Source of the DNA: JAAZKA01 sp034926225
Lineage (GTDB): Bacteria; Bacillota; Clostridia; Oscillospirales; QAMX01
Reading direction: 5' to 3'
Assembly: GCA_034926225.1 (NCBI GenBank)
Contig: JAYFRF010000002.1
Coordinates: 114,507-178,506 of the forward strand
DNA: 64,000 nucleotides
This document shows, piece by piece, positions 50,889 through 60,217 of this stretch (position 1 is its first letter; each line of letters starts with the position of its first letter). The notes beneath the pieces are model-generated. The model saw nothing but the letters and a program-made list of their open reading frames with translations, did no database searches and was not told the DNA's origin. Made by a program: the position numbers and the translations under genes.

Positions 50889-52316
50889 TTATGCGAGTTT
50901 ATCATACAGCGCCGCGAATGCGCGGGCGCTGCGCGCCCAGGAGACGTCCTCGCTCATGCCGCGTTTCACGAGCGCGTCCCAGGCCTCGCGGTCATGGTAG
51001 AGGTCGGCGGCGAGGCGGATCGTGTAAAGCATATCATGCTCGTTGTAATTAGCAAACGAGAAGCCGTTGCCCTCGCCCGTCGCGGGGTTGTAGGCATGGA
51101 CGGTATCGGCAAGCCCTCCGGTTTCGCGGACGATCGGCAGCGCACCGTAGCGCAGCGCGACCATCTGGGAAAGGCCGCACGGCTCACTCTTGGACGGCAT
51201 TAAGAGCATATCGGCGCCAGCGTAGATTTTATGGGCAAGATCCTCGGAAAAGAGGATATTTACGGCTATTTTCCCGGGGTAGCGGCGTTTCGCCTGCTGG
51301 AAGAGCTGTTCATACTTCCATTCCCCGCGCCCGAGGACGACGAACTGGACATTTTCGCCCATGATATCGTCGAGCACAGCGGCAATGAGATCGATACCCT
51401 TATGCTCGGCGAGCCTGGTGACGAGCGCGATGATCGGTACGTCGGGATCTGCGCGGAGCCCGAGCATACTTTGGAGCGCGCGCTTGTTTTCGTGCTTGCC
51501 TTCTATCGCCTCCGCCGAGTACACTGCGGTGAGGCTCTCGTCGCGGGCGGGGTTATAGACGTCGGTATCGATGCCGTTGAGAATACCGGACAGCTTATAG
51601 GCGTTGTCGCGAAGGATCGAATCGAGCCCCGCGCCGTATTCGGGGGTCAGGATCTCCTTTGCGTAGGTCGGGCTGACGGTGGTCAGCACGTCGCTCAATA
51701 CGACGGCTCCCTTTAACAAATTGATGCCGTCGTTATAGGCAAGAAGTCCGGAGCGGTAGTACCGGTCGTCGATACCGGCGACGTCGGTGAGGAATCCGCA
51801 GGGAAACGCGCCCTGATAGGCTATATTATGGATGGTAAAGACCGTCTTTATATCCTTATAGCGCGGATCATCCCGGTACAGGCACTTTAAATAGACCGGA
51901 ATCAATGCGGTCTGCCAGTCGTTTGCGTGAATCACGTCGATATCCAGGTCGAGCGCTGGAATCATATCGACAACCGCTTTGGAGAAGAACGCGAAGCGTT
52001 CCCCGTCGTCGTAGTGGCCGTAGAGCTCACGGCGGCGGTAGTAATAGCCGTTGTCGAGGAAGTAATAGGTCACGCCGTCACGCACAAGGGAGAAGACGCC
52101 GCAGGTCTGGTTGCGCCAGGCGAGGGGGATCTGGAGCATACGGACAAAGGTCATCTCACGCCGCGCCCAATCAGGGACGGCGTCGTATAAAGGAAGCACA
52201 ACGCTGACTTCGACGCCGATGGAGGCGAGCGCCTTCGGCAGCGCCCCCGCCACATCGGCAAGTCCCCCGGTCTTACAGAACGGAGCGGCTTCCGAGGTTG
52301 CATACAGCAATTTCAT
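50889..52316 (-). CDS. glgA: Glycogen synthase (ADP-glucose)
   Basis: A 475-residue GT5 synthase elongating glycogen with ADP-glucose. The N-terminal K-T-G-G-L motif (FCKTGGLADVAGALPKAL; core KTGGLADV) binds ADP-glucose, and the C-terminal domain carries the usual EPCGL and ETGG motifs. Length matches the bacterial enzyme. I chose the ATG at 52316, after GGCGG with an 11-base spacing; the ORF extends further upstream without a good start. It follows glgD by 53 bases and completes the GlgC-GlgD-GlgA series. Confidence 0.97.
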   Translation of the reverse strand: MKLLYATSEAAPFCKTGGLADVAGALPKALASIGVEVSVVLPLYDAVPDWARREMTFVRMLQIPLAWRNQTCGVFSLVRDGVTYYFLDNGYYYRRRELYGHYDDGERFAFFSKAVVDMIPALDLDIDVIHANDWQTALIPVYLKCLYRDDPRYKDIKTVFTIHNIAYQGAFPCGFLTDVAGIDDRYYRSGLLAYNDGINLLKGAVVLSDVLTTVSPTYAKEILTPEYGAGLDSILRDNAYKLSGILNGIDTDVYNPARDESLTAVYSAEAIEGKHENKRALQSMLGLRADPDVPIIALVTRLAEHKGIDLIAAVLDDIMGENVQFVVLGRGEWKYEQLFQQAKRRYPGKIAVNILFSEDLAHKIYAGADMLLMPSKSEPCGLSQMVALRYGALPIVRETGGLADTVHAYNPATGEGNGFSFANYNEHDMLYTIRLAADLYHDREAWDALVKRGMSEDVSWARSARAFAALYDKLA

Positions 52317-52369
52317 TTCGATCGATACCGCCTTTCTAAAACGAAGCAAAAGTGGCCTTGTTCCAACGG

Positions 52370-53491
52370 TTACAGACGCGAGCCTTTCGCGATGACAACG
52401 GGATACGCGGCGTTCCCCATTAGGACGTTATCCGCACCGATATGTACGCGCTTATCGGCGATAATATAACTGGTAAACACGTTTTCCTCAATTTCACCAT
52501 CCTGCATAATGACGGAGTTTTTTACCGTCGCTCCGGAAGCGACGCGGACGTTGCGGAAAAGGATGGAGTTTTCGACATGTCCTTCGATGCGGCAGCCGTC
52601 GGCGATCAAGCTGTTTTTCACGACCGCCGAATCGGAGTAGTAGGTCGGCGCATTGTCGCGTACGCGGGTACGGACGGGATTGTCGCGCGTAAAGAGGTCG
52701 CGGCGCACCGCCGGCTCCAGCAGTGCCATGCTGTTGCGGAAGTACATGGCGACGTTATGGAAGCGCGCGGTATAGCCCTCGTGGAAATACGGGAGTACGC
52801 GGAGCTCATGTAGCATCGCGCGCAGGATACCGCGTTCAAAATGCACCATATCCCCGGCGCGACCCGCCTGAATGAGGTCTAAGAGAAGCTCCTTCTTCAT
52901 GATAAACATGCCGAGGCTCTCGTTTTTCCCGGCCTGCTGGGGATGGGAATCGATAGCGACCGCGCGGCCGTCTTCCCCGAAACGGAAATAGATCGAGTGT
53001 CGGGGGTCTCCGACCGTCTGCTTGGTGCAGACGACGGTGATATCGGCGCCGGTTGCGAGATGTTGGTCGAGGACATCACGCAGGCGGATGTTGGTCACAC
53101 AGTCGCCCTCAGCCAGGACGACCATGTCTTCCCGGCTATGCTGAATGTATGACGTCACGCCGGCGAGCGCATCGAGCTTACCGCTGAAGGTCGTGCCGGT
53201 ATTCTGGATCTCCCCGCCATAGGAGAACGGCGGCAGTAAAAACAGCCCTCCGTTTTTACGGCTCAGATCCCAATCCTTACCGGAACCGAGATGATCCATC
53301 AGGGACTGGTAGCTGTCCCGCATGATAACGCCGACGTCCGTGACACCGGCGTTGACGAGATTGGACAGGCAGAAATCAATTGCGCGGTACCGCCCACCGA
53401 AGGGGACGGACGAAGTCGTGCGCGGGGTGACCAGCTCGCGCATCCCGCTGAAGGAGCGATAGGCAAAAACCAGACCTAGCATCGAGTTCAT
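52370..53491 (-). CDS. glgD: GlgD, ADP-glucose pyrophosphorylase-like subunit
   Basis: A 373-residue homologue of GlgC that lacks the G-G-x-G-x-R-L catalytic loop at its N-terminus (here FAYRSFSGMR), as expected for the Firmicutes GlgD subunit that regulates or assists GlgC. The central and C-terminal left-handed helix regions are conserved (SVPFGGRYR, AEGDCVTNI). In Bacillus and Clostridia it forms a heterotetramer with GlgC. The ATG at 53491 follows a purine-rich stretch. glgC is directly upstream with a 19-base gap. Confidence 0.95.
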   Translation of the reverse strand: MNSMLGLVFAYRSFSGMRELVTPRTTSSVPFGGRYRAIDFCLSNLVNAGVTDVGVIMRDSYQSLMDHLGSGKDWDLSRKNGGLFLLPPFSYGGEIQNTGTTFSGKLDALAGVTSYIQHSREDMVVLAEGDCVTNIRLRDVLDQHLATGADITVVCTKQTVGDPRHSIYFRFGEDGRAVAIDSHPQQAGKNESLGMFIMKKELLLDLIQAGRAGDMVHFERGILRAMLHELRVLPYFHEGYTARFHNVAMYFRNSMALLEPAVRRDLFTRDNPVRTRVRDNAPTYYSDSAVVKNSLIADGCRIEGHVENSILFRNVRVASGATVKNSVIMQDGEIEENVFTSYIIADKRVHIGADNVLMGNAAYPVVIAKGSRL

Positions 53492-53510
53492 TCTCTTTTC
53501 GCCCCCTTCT

Positions 53511-54695
53511 TCAATCGAGCATCGCGCCGGGCGCGACAACGGAGCCGTCGGCGATCTCAACGCCGGCCGCCGCGACGGTGATCTTGCTGCCGAGCGGGTC
53601 AATGGCGCCGCCGCCGACATGGGCAGCCCGGCCGACACGGACATTTTCGGCGAGAATGGCGAATTCCACGACGGCATCCTCCTCCACCTGTACGCCGGGC
53701 ATCAGGATGGAATAGCGGATCTGCGCGCCGCGGGCGACCCGGACGTCGTTAAACAAGACGCTTGCCGTAACACAGCCCGCGATTTCGCAGCCCTCGGAGA
53801 TCATGGAATGCGGTGTGGAACCTTCCGGCGCGATGTAATGCGGCGGAGAGGCGGGATTGCGGGCGTAAATACGCCATGACGGGTCGTTTAAGCACAGCGG
53901 GCAGTTCGGCGACAGCATATCCATATTCGCTTCCCACAGGCTGTCAATCGTACCGACGTCCTTCCAGTACCCCTCGAAGGGATGGACATACATGCGGCAG
54001 CCGTCGGCAAGCATACCCGGGATGATGTTCTTGCCGAAATCGTTTTCGCTGGCGGGGTTTGCCTCATCGGCGATCAGGCGTTCCCGCAGCGCCTTCCAGG
54101 TAAAGATGTAAATGCCCATCGACGCGAGGGTGCTTTCGGGGTTCGCGGGCTTTTCCGCAAACTTTGTGATGCGCCCTGTTTCGTCGGCGGAGAGGATGCC
54201 GAAGCGGCGGGCCTCCGCGAGGGGGACGTCGATCACGGCGATGGTGCAGTCCGCGCCGTTGCGTTTATGGGCGGCGAGCATCTTCGCATAGTCCATCTTA
54301 TAGATATGGTCGCCGGAGAGGATAAGGACATACTCCGGTGAAAACTGCTCCATAAAGGGGATATTCTGGAAGATAGCGTTCGCGGTGCCCTTATACCACT
54401 CCCCGGATTTGGAGCGCATATAGGGCGGCAGGATATGGACGCCGCCGGACGCGCGGTCGAGGTCCCAGGGCTGACCTGAGCCGATATAAGCGTGGAGGGC
54501 CAGCGGTTCGTACTGTGTGAGCACGCCGACGGTATCGATGCCGGAATTTACACAGTTGGAGAGCGGAAAATCGATGATGCGGTACTTCCCGCCGAAGGGT
54601 ACGGCGGGTTTGGCGACATGCCTGGTCAATACGTAAAGACGCGACCCCTGCCCGCCCGCGAGCAGCATCGCGATGCATTCTTTTTTGCCGTACAA
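53511..54695 (-). CDS. glgC: Glucose-1-phosphate adenylyltransferase
   Basis: A 394-residue pyrophosphorylase making ADP-glucose, the glycosyl donor for glycogen. The N-terminal GGQGSRLY loop and PAVPFGGKYR, the SGDHIYKMDY site and the C-terminal beta-helix repeat with V-x-x-x-A-Q motifs all match GlgC. The start is probably a TTG at 54695: TTG-TAC-GGC follows GGAGG at 10 bases and there is no ATG nearby. It lies 14 bases after the acyltransferase gene and opens the glycogen enzymes proper. Confidence 0.96.
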   Translation of the reverse strand: MYGKKECIAMLLAGGQGSRLYVLTRHVAKPAVPFGGKYRIIDFPLSNCVNSGIDTVGVLTQYEPLALHAYIGSGQPWDLDRASGGVHILPPYMRSKSGEWYKGTANAIFQNIPFMEQFSPEYVLILSGDHIYKMDYAKMLAAHKRNGADCTIAVIDVPLAEARRFGILSADETGRITKFAEKPANPESTLASMGIYIFTWKALRERLIADEANPASENDFGKNIIPGMLADGCRMYVHPFEGYWKDVGTIDSLWEANMDMLSPNCPLCLNDPSWRIYARNPASPPHYIAPEGSTPHSMISEGCEIAGCVTASVLFNDVRVARGAQIRYSILMPGVQVEEDAVVEFAILAENVRVGRAAHVGGGAIDPLGSKITVAAAGVEIADGSVVAPGAMLD

Positions 54696-54709
54696 GAAAA
54701 AATCGCCTC

Positions 54710-55435
54710 CTATTTGGCAGTATTTACGGTCTGGTCCCCGGTCCCCGCAGGTTCATCGGGGCCATAGCCGGGTTTATAGTAAAGGATCCTCGCCGGCGCG
54801 CCGGCGACAACCGCGCCCGCCGGGACGGACTTTGTCACAACGGAACCCGCGCCGACAGTCGCCTTTTCCCCGATTTCCACGCCCGGGATGAGCACGCTGG
54901 CCGCTCCGACATACGCGCCGCGGCGCAGGATCACCATTTTGTCCTCGGGGCGCGTCAGGTTGCGCTTTGGGCCATGTGCGATGATCGTCACACCGAAGGA
55001 GATCGTCGCGTCGTCCTCCAGTATCACGTTTTCAGAGTGAAGATCCTCAAGAAAGCCGTTCTGGCCGATAAATCCGCCGCGGCCGATCTTCATACCGGTC
55101 AGGCGGTAGAGAAATTTACGAAAATGGGTATTGATATGCGGCACATTCGCCGCGATGTTATTAGCGATGAAGGTGCGCAGCCACTGGAAGCGATAGGTCT
55201 CTCCTCTGGCACATTTCCCAAACAGGCGGTCGCCAAGATAGAAGCCGACCTGTCCCGCAAGCTCGAATGCGCCGAGCAGGAGCTTGCCGACGGGATAGAG
55301 AACGAGCATCACCGGCATCAGGAGGACGATCAGAACAGCAATGACAGTTCCCTGCCACCGGGTGTACTCCGGCGTGATTTTCAGGTTCAAGGACGCGATA
55401 TTGGGGTTCTCGCGGTTCTGCCAGATAGCTTTCAT
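54710..55435 (-). CDS. Hexapeptide-repeat (LbetaH) acyltransferase
   Basis: A 241-residue acyltransferase. Residues about 25-60 contain a long hydrophobic stretch (VIAVLIVLLMPVMLVLYPVG), which may anchor it to the membrane; the C-terminal half carries left-handed beta-helix hexapeptide repeats with V-A-G-A-P, as in DapH/maltose acetyltransferase types. Substrate unknown. It is the first gene of the glycogen operon and directly downstream of a strong promoter. The ATG at 55435 was chosen; a shorter overlapping frame is not used. Confidence 0.78.
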   Translation of the reverse strand: MKAIWQNRENPNIASLNLKITPEYTRWQGTVIAVLIVLLMPVMLVLYPVGKLLLGAFELAGQVGFYLGDRLFGKCARGETYRFQWLRTFIANNIAANVPHINTHFRKFLYRLTGMKIGRGGFIGQNGFLEDLHSENVILEDDATISFGVTIIAHGPKRNLTRPEDKMVILRRGAYVGAASVLIPGVEIGEKATVGAGSVVTKSVPAGAVVAGAPARILYYKPGYGPDEPAGTGDQTVNTAK

Positions 55436-55483
55436 AACGCATATGCCTCTCTCTTTTTGTTTTAAGCTGCGATTTATATTTTT

Positions 55484-55512
55484 ATTATAAAGCATCCCTC
55501 GCCCTTTGTAAA
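55484..55512 (-). promoter_or_regulatory. Glycogen operon promoter
   Basis: On the minus strand, TTTACA (55507-55512), a 17-base spacer and consensus TATAAT (55484-55489). Confidence 0.85.
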
Positions 55513-55619
55513 GGGGTTTTTCCGCGTTGGTTGAAAAAAGTGATAAAATTTTACGCTTTTTTCCTTATATTTTATGGCATAATGTCCTTTCCCGTCATTA
55601 TCTGTCCCGCGCAGACAAC

Positions 55620-55648
55620 AACCGCCGCGCTTGCGCACGACGGTTTTA
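55620..55648 (-). terminator. Phosphate regulon terminator
   Basis: On the minus strand AACCGTCG-GCGC pairs with GCGC-GGCGGTT, followed by a T-rich stretch, 13 bases below the histidine kinase gene. Confidence 0.65.
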
Positions 55649-55660
55649 AAAATGACAAGG

Positions 55661-57316
55661 TTAAAAAAGAACGGAGAAAACGCTGCCGTGTCCGGGCGTG
55701 CTTTCGACGGTGACGCGCGCGCCGTGCAGCGCCGCACCGTGCTTGACAATGGAGAGACCGAGTCCCGTACCGCCGGTGCTTTTGGAGTGGCTCTTGTCGA
55801 CACGGTAGAAGCGCTCGAAGATGCGCGCCTGCTCGGACGGGGCGATACCGATGCCGGTATCGCGTACGGTCACGACGGGGCTGCCGCCTCTCCTGCCGAC
55901 GAACACGTCCACACGGCCGCCGTCGACGTTGTAGGAAATCGCATTGTCGACAAGGTTATAAAGCATCTCGTAGAGCGTGCCGGGGATCCCGTCGACCGTT
56001 ACGGCCTCCCCTTCCAGAGAAACCGTGACGCCGGCGGCGGCGGCCTTGACAGACAGCGCGGAAAGGACGGTTTTCGCGAGCGCATACAGCTCTACGGGGG
56101 ACTTTTCGGCCTGCACGCCTTCGTCGAGGCGGGAAAGCTCGATGATATCCTCGATGAGCTTTAAAAGCCGCCGGGCTTCCGCGTCGATCTGGGACAAAAA
56201 GCGCGGGAAGTCGCCGGGCTTCGCGATCCCGTTTGAGAGGATCTCGGCACAGCCGAGGATGGACTGGAGGGGGGTTTTGAGCTCATGGGAGACGTTTGCC
56301 GTAAACTCGCGGCGCATCTTCTCGGCGCGCGCGGTATCCGTCACATCCGACGCAAGCAGCACGGCGGCGCGGTCGCCGGCATCGGCGCCTCTTTCCCGAA
56401 CGGGACTTGCGGAGAGGCGATAGATTTTCCCGTTACGGGTAAAACGCTCCTCCGCGTAAACACCGCCGAACGCGCGGTCGAGTACGGACAGATACGCTTC
56501 GTCCCGGCACAGCTCCAGCGCGGACAACCCACGGGCCTCCTCCCGGGCAAAAAGCACATTCGCGGCATGGTTTGCCGTGATCACGCGGCGGTCGGCGTTG
56601 AAAACGACCAGCGCTTCGCTCATGCCGTCCACAATATCCTCAAACTCACGCTGTTCCCGCCGCAGGAGCGCGTTTGCAACGGCGGCATCGTTGTTTTTGC
56701 GTTCCATGCGCAGCAGCAGCGGCGCAAGCTCGTCATACGCGCGGCAGTCGAGCGGATGCTCCGGGTCGATGCGCGAAATCGGCCCCAGAATGTGCGCGGA
56801 CAGGACATGCGCGAGGAGCGCCGCAAGGGCGTAGGCAAGCAGGAGGATGGGGACGACGATATAGAACGTCCCGAAGAACACCCTCGATACACCGCGCATC
56901 GTCGCCGCTACGCGCAGCACGGTCCCGTCGGACAGGCGCTTCGCATAGTTATACGTCGTCTGCCCGAGCGTATCGGACGCGCGGGTCGCCTCACCCTCAC
57001 CGGTCTTAAGCGCCGCCGCGATTTCGGGGCGGGAGGCATGGTTTTCCATGGAGGACTCATCGGCGTAGCTGTCGAACAGCACCGTTCCGTCCGCCGCGAC
57101 AAGGGTAATGCGGTTTTCGCTCTGCACGCCCGCCTTTCGGAGCGCGGAAAGGTCATCTTTGCGCGCGTAGGCGGCGAGGATACCCGCTTCGCTGCGGATC
57201 TGGGCGCGGCGCTCCTCGGCGAAGCTGTCGTAGACGGCGAACAGAACGGCCGCGACGGTGATCGAGAGCACGCAGACGGAGCCAAGAAGGATGCTCCAGA
57301 AAATACGCCGTTTCAT
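55661..57316 (-). CDS. phoR: PhoR-type sensor histidine kinase
   Basis: A 551-residue membrane kinase. Two transmembrane helices (about 7-30 and 160-180) flank an extracytoplasmic sensor region; then a HAMP-like or PAS region, and the kinase core with H-box VSHELKTPLQ, N-box LVDNAISYN, and G2 box GTGLGLSIVKH. It likely phosphorylates the response regulator encoded directly upstream, whose stop overlaps its ATG (ATGA). Position after pstSCAB-phoU strongly supports a phosphate-sensing role through PhoU and Pst. Confidence 0.94.
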   Translation of the reverse strand: MKRRIFWSILLGSVCVLSITVAAVLFAVYDSFAEERRAQIRSEAGILAAYARKDDLSALRKAGVQSENRITLVAADGTVLFDSYADESSMENHASRPEIAAALKTGEGEATRASDTLGQTTYNYAKRLSDGTVLRVAATMRGVSRVFFGTFYIVVPILLLAYALAALLAHVLSAHILGPISRIDPEHPLDCRAYDELAPLLLRMERKNNDAAVANALLRREQREFEDIVDGMSEALVVFNADRRVITANHAANVLFAREEARGLSALELCRDEAYLSVLDRAFGGVYAEERFTRNGKIYRLSASPVRERGADAGDRAAVLLASDVTDTARAEKMRREFTANVSHELKTPLQSILGCAEILSNGIAKPGDFPRFLSQIDAEARRLLKLIEDIIELSRLDEGVQAEKSPVELYALAKTVLSALSVKAAAAGVTVSLEGEAVTVDGIPGTLYEMLYNLVDNAISYNVDGGRVDVFVGRRGGSPVVTVRDTGIGIAPSEQARIFERFYRVDKSHSKSTGGTGLGLSIVKHGAALHGARVTVESTPGHGSVFSVLF

Positions 57317-57987
57317 GCGTCCCCTCCGATCCGATAACCGACGCCGCGCACGGTTTCGATGATGTCGCCCGCGTCTCCAAGCTTTGCCCGAAGTGTGCGG
57401 ATATGCACGTCCACGGTACGCGTCTCGCCGTCGAAGTCGTAGCCCCAGATGGCGGAGAGCAGCCCGTCGCGCGTCAGAACGCTGCCCTCCCGCTTCATCA
57501 GCAGGCGCAGCAGCTCGAATTCCTTCACCGTCAGCTCCACAGGGACGCCGCCCACGCGGACGGTATGCGCACGGACATTCAGGCTGATGGGGCCCGCCGT
57601 GTAAAGCTCCTCATCCTTTTCCGGCGCGGTGCGGCGCAGGAGAGCCTTCACGCGGGAGACAAGCTCCATCATGCCAAAGGGCTTTGCGATATAGTCGTCC
57701 GCGCCGCCGTCAAGCCCGACCACCTTGTCGTACTCGGTTCCCTTCGCGGTCACAAGGATGACGGGGAGCTTTTCCGTTTCGGGATTCGCGCGAAGGCGGC
57801 GTAAAACGGACAGGCCGTCCTCGCCGGGGAGCATGATGTCCAGAAGCACGAGCGTCGGCTTCTCTTTACGGCAGGCCGCGTCAAAGCTTGCCGCGTCCTC
57901 AAAGCCCGCCGCGTCGAATCCGGTGCTTTGCAGGGTGTATACGACAAGCTCCCGGATCCCGCGGTCATCCTCCACTACGTAAATCAC
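57313..57987 (-). CDS. phoB: PhoB/PhoP-type response regulator
   Basis: A 224-residue OmpR-family regulator. The receiver domain shows D7-D8, the phosphoacceptor D50 in LLDIMLPG and a conserved Lys in VTAKG; the C-terminal winged helix recognises DNA. The start is a GTG that overlaps the phoU stop (GTGA). Its predicted targets include the PhoP-box-like repeats above pstS. Named phoB here by position; PhoP is the equivalent Gram-positive name. Confidence 0.95.
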   Translation of the reverse strand: MIYVVEDDRGIRELVVYTLQSTGFDAAGFEDAASFDAACRKEKPTLVLLDIMLPGEDGLSVLRRLRANPETEKLPVILVTAKGTEYDKVVGLDGGADDYIAKPFGMMELVSRVKALLRRTAPEKDEELYTAGPISLNVRAHTVRVGGVPVELTVKEFELLRLLMKREGSVLTRDGLLSAIWGYDFDGETRTVDVHIRTLRAKLGDAGDIIETVRGVGYRIGGDA

Positions 57988-58631
57988 GCGTTATCCCCCT
58001 CATGCTTCCCCGTTACGGCGAAGATGACCCAAAGGGCGATGTTGACGGCATGGTCGCCGATGCGTTCGAGGTACTTCGCGATCAGCAGCGTGTCGAGCGC
58101 GGCCTCCCCGCGCGTACGGTCTTCGGCGATCAGGGTACACAGCTCGGTCTTCACCCGCACGAACAGACCGTCGGCCACATCGTCGGACGTCACGACCTCG
58201 CCGGCAAGGACTTCATCCCGGCGCACAAACGCGTCTACGGCATTCGTCACCATGCGGATGACCGCCGTCGCCATCTCGGCAATGGCGTCGCCGGAATCGG
58301 CGGAAACGCCGTAGGTCGCGCAAAGCTCGGCGATATCGGCGGCCTGGTTGCCGATACGCTCCATATCGGTGATGATCTTCAGCGCCACGGTAATCTGGCG
58401 CAGGTCGCGCGCAACGGGCTGCTGCTGCAAAATCAACCGCAGGCAGGTCGCCTCGATCTCCCGCTCGCAGCGGTCGATGGCGCGGCTTTTCTCGACGGCG
58501 GTTTCGGCGAGCCGGCTGTCGCCGCTGGTCAGCGCTTTGACGGCGCAGGCAATCGCACCCTCGCAAAGCGCGCCCATCGCGATCAGGTCGGCGTTGAGAG
58601 CATTGAGCTGTTCATTGAATTGATTCCGCAT
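57984..58631 (-). CDS. phoU: Phosphate transport regulator PhoU
   Basis: A 215-residue helical protein with two PhoU repeats, each with the family's E-x3-D-x3-D metal-binding pattern (e.g. ERIGNQAADIAEL, ERIGDHAVNIA). PhoU bridges the Pst transporter and the PhoR kinase and dampens signalling when phosphate is plentiful. The ATG at 58631 follows GGGGAGG. It follows pstB after 4 bases and overlaps the response regulator gene. Confidence 0.96.
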   Translation of the reverse strand: MRNQFNEQLNALNADLIAMGALCEGAIACAVKALTSGDSRLAETAVEKSRAIDRCEREIEATCLRLILQQQPVARDLRQITVALKIITDMERIGNQAADIAELCATYGVSADSGDAIAEMATAVIRMVTNAVDAFVRRDEVLAGEVVTSDDVADGLFVRVKTELCTLIAEDRTRGEAALDTLLIAKYLERIGDHAVNIALWVIFAVTGKHEGDNA

Positions 58632-58635
58632 AGGA

Positions 58636-59388
58636 TTAGCCGAACCTCCCCGTGATATAGTCTTCGGTACGGCGATCATCCGGATTTGAAAAGATTTTCG
58701 CCGTATCACCGTATTCTATCATGTCACCAAGCAGGAAAAATGCCGTATTATCCGCAATTCGCGCCGCTTGCTGCATGTTGTGCGTGACGATAACAATAGT
58801 ATAGCATTTCTTTAGCGAAAGCGCAAGCTCTTCGATGCGTCCGGTGGAAATCGGGTCGAGCGCGCTCGTCGGCTCATCCATCAAAAGCACCTCCGGCTCG
58901 ACAGCGAGCGAGCGCGCGATGCAAAGCCGCTGCTGCTGACCGCCGGAGAGGCCGAGCGCCGACTGCCGGAGTCGTGAACTCACCTCGTCCCAAAGCCCCG
59001 CGTCGCGCAGGGATTTCTCGACCACTTCGTCGAGCTTTGCCTTGCCGCGTACGCCATGCGTTCTAGGTCCGTAGGCGATGTTGTCATAGACGCTCATCGG
59101 AAAGGGATTCGGCTTCTGGAAGACCATGCCGACGCGTCGGCGCAGAAGGTTGACGTCGGTATGTTTGTCGTAGATGTCCATCCCATCGAGCAGGAATTTC
59201 CCTTCGACCCGTGCGCCTTCGACAAGATCGTTCATGCGGTTTAAGCTCTTGATCAGGGTGGACTTTCCGCAGCCGGAAGGCCCGATGAACGCGGTGATCT
59301 CATTTGCAGGGATGCGCAAATCGATGCCATTCAGTGCCTGAAACGAACCGTACCAGAGCTTTGCGTTCTCAATAACGAATTTATCCAT
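58636..59388 (-). CDS. pstB: Phosphate ABC transporter ATPase
   Basis: A 250-residue ATPase of the Pst importer. Walker A is GPSGCGKST near residue 35, the signature LSGGQQQR, Walker B VLLMDEPTSALD, with a H-loop in VTHNM. The MDKF start at 59388 has an eight-base overlap with the end of pstA. The family's phosphate-specific LNRMNDLV segment is present. It couples ATP hydrolysis to phosphate uptake through PstA and PstC. Confidence 0.98.
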   Translation of the reverse strand: MDKFVIENAKLWYGSFQALNGIDLRIPANEITAFIGPSGCGKSTLIKSLNRMNDLVEGARVEGKFLLDGMDIYDKHTDVNLLRRRVGMVFQKPNPFPMSVYDNIAYGPRTHGVRGKAKLDEVVEKSLRDAGLWDEVSSRLRQSALGLSGGQQQRLCIARSLAVEPEVLLMDEPTSALDPISTGRIEELALSLKKCYTIVIVTHNMQQAARIADNTAFFLLGDMIEYGDTAKIFSNPDDRRTEDYITGRFG

Positions 59389-60217
59389 GCATTTCCCTCC
59401 CTTTCTCGAGTTTTTTGGCAACGACATCCGACAGAAGATTTAGCCCGAGACTGACAACAAGCAGCACGACCGCCGTGGCGTAGGCTTTATCCTGTGCAAG
59501 CCCTTCTTTCCACAGCGCGTACATGTGGATGGCGAGGGTGCGTCCGCTGCCCATGACGGTCGCGGGGATCTGGGCGACGGTGCCGGCGGTATAGATCAGC
59601 GCTGCGGTTTCCCCGACGACGCGGCCCGTGGCAAGGACGACGCCGGAAAGGATGCCGGGAGAAGCGGACGGCAGGGCTACGCGGAATACCGTGCGCAGCT
59701 TTCCCGCGCCGAGAGCAAAGCTCGCGTCGCGCACCGACTGCGGCACGCTGAGGAGCGCTTCCTCCGTGGTGCGCAGGACGACGGGGAGGATCATCAGTGC
59801 GAGCGTCATGGCGCCGGCGAGCATGGAGTAGCTCCAGCCGAGCGCGATGACAAAGGCGAGGTAGCCGAACAGGCCGTAGATGATCGACGGGATGCCCGCA
59901 AGGGTCTGCGCCGCCGTGCGGAGGACGGACGCGACCTTGTTGCCGCGTCGGGCGTATTCCGAGAGGTAGATGGCCGCCCCGACGCCGATGGGCAGCGCAA
60001 AGGTCAGCGCGAGCATGGTCATCGTAATCGTGTTGACGATCGCGGGGGTCACGGAGCCGTTGTCGGAGGTATATTTCCAGGCAAACAGGGACGGCGTCAG
60101 ATGCGATACGCCCTTATACAGGATATAACCGACGATCCACAGCAGCACGCCCGCCGTCAGCCCGATCGCGGTGTAGACCGCCGCGCGCAGGAGAATGCTT
60201 TCCAGACGTTTGTTCAT
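59381..60217 (-). CDS. pstA: Phosphate ABC transporter permease PstA
   Basis: A 278-residue inner-membrane permease with about six transmembrane helices. Conserved PstA-type motifs are the LPIGVGAAIYL and the EAA-loop region around RTTEEALLSVPQSVRDASFALGAGK (core TTEEALLSVP). Start overlaps the pstC stop (ATGA). It forms the channel with PstC. Confidence 0.97.
   Translation of the reverse strand: MNKRLESILLRAAVYTAIGLTAGVLLWIVGYILYKGVSHLTPSLFAWKYTSDNGSVTPAIVNTITMTMLALTFALPIGVGAAIYLSEYARRGNKVASVLRTAAQTLAGIPSIIYGLFGYLAFVIALGWSYSMLAGAMTLALMILPVVLRTTEEALLSVPQSVRDASFALGAGKLRTVFRVALPSASPGILSGVVLATGRVVGETAALIYTAGTVAQIPATVMGSGRTLAIHMYALWKEGLAQDKAYATAVVLLVVSLGLNLLSDVVAKKLEKGREMHG

Noticed and set aside
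56285..57337. Plus-strand open frame antisense to the sensor kinase
   Set aside because: The histidine kinase motifs on the minus strand are intact.
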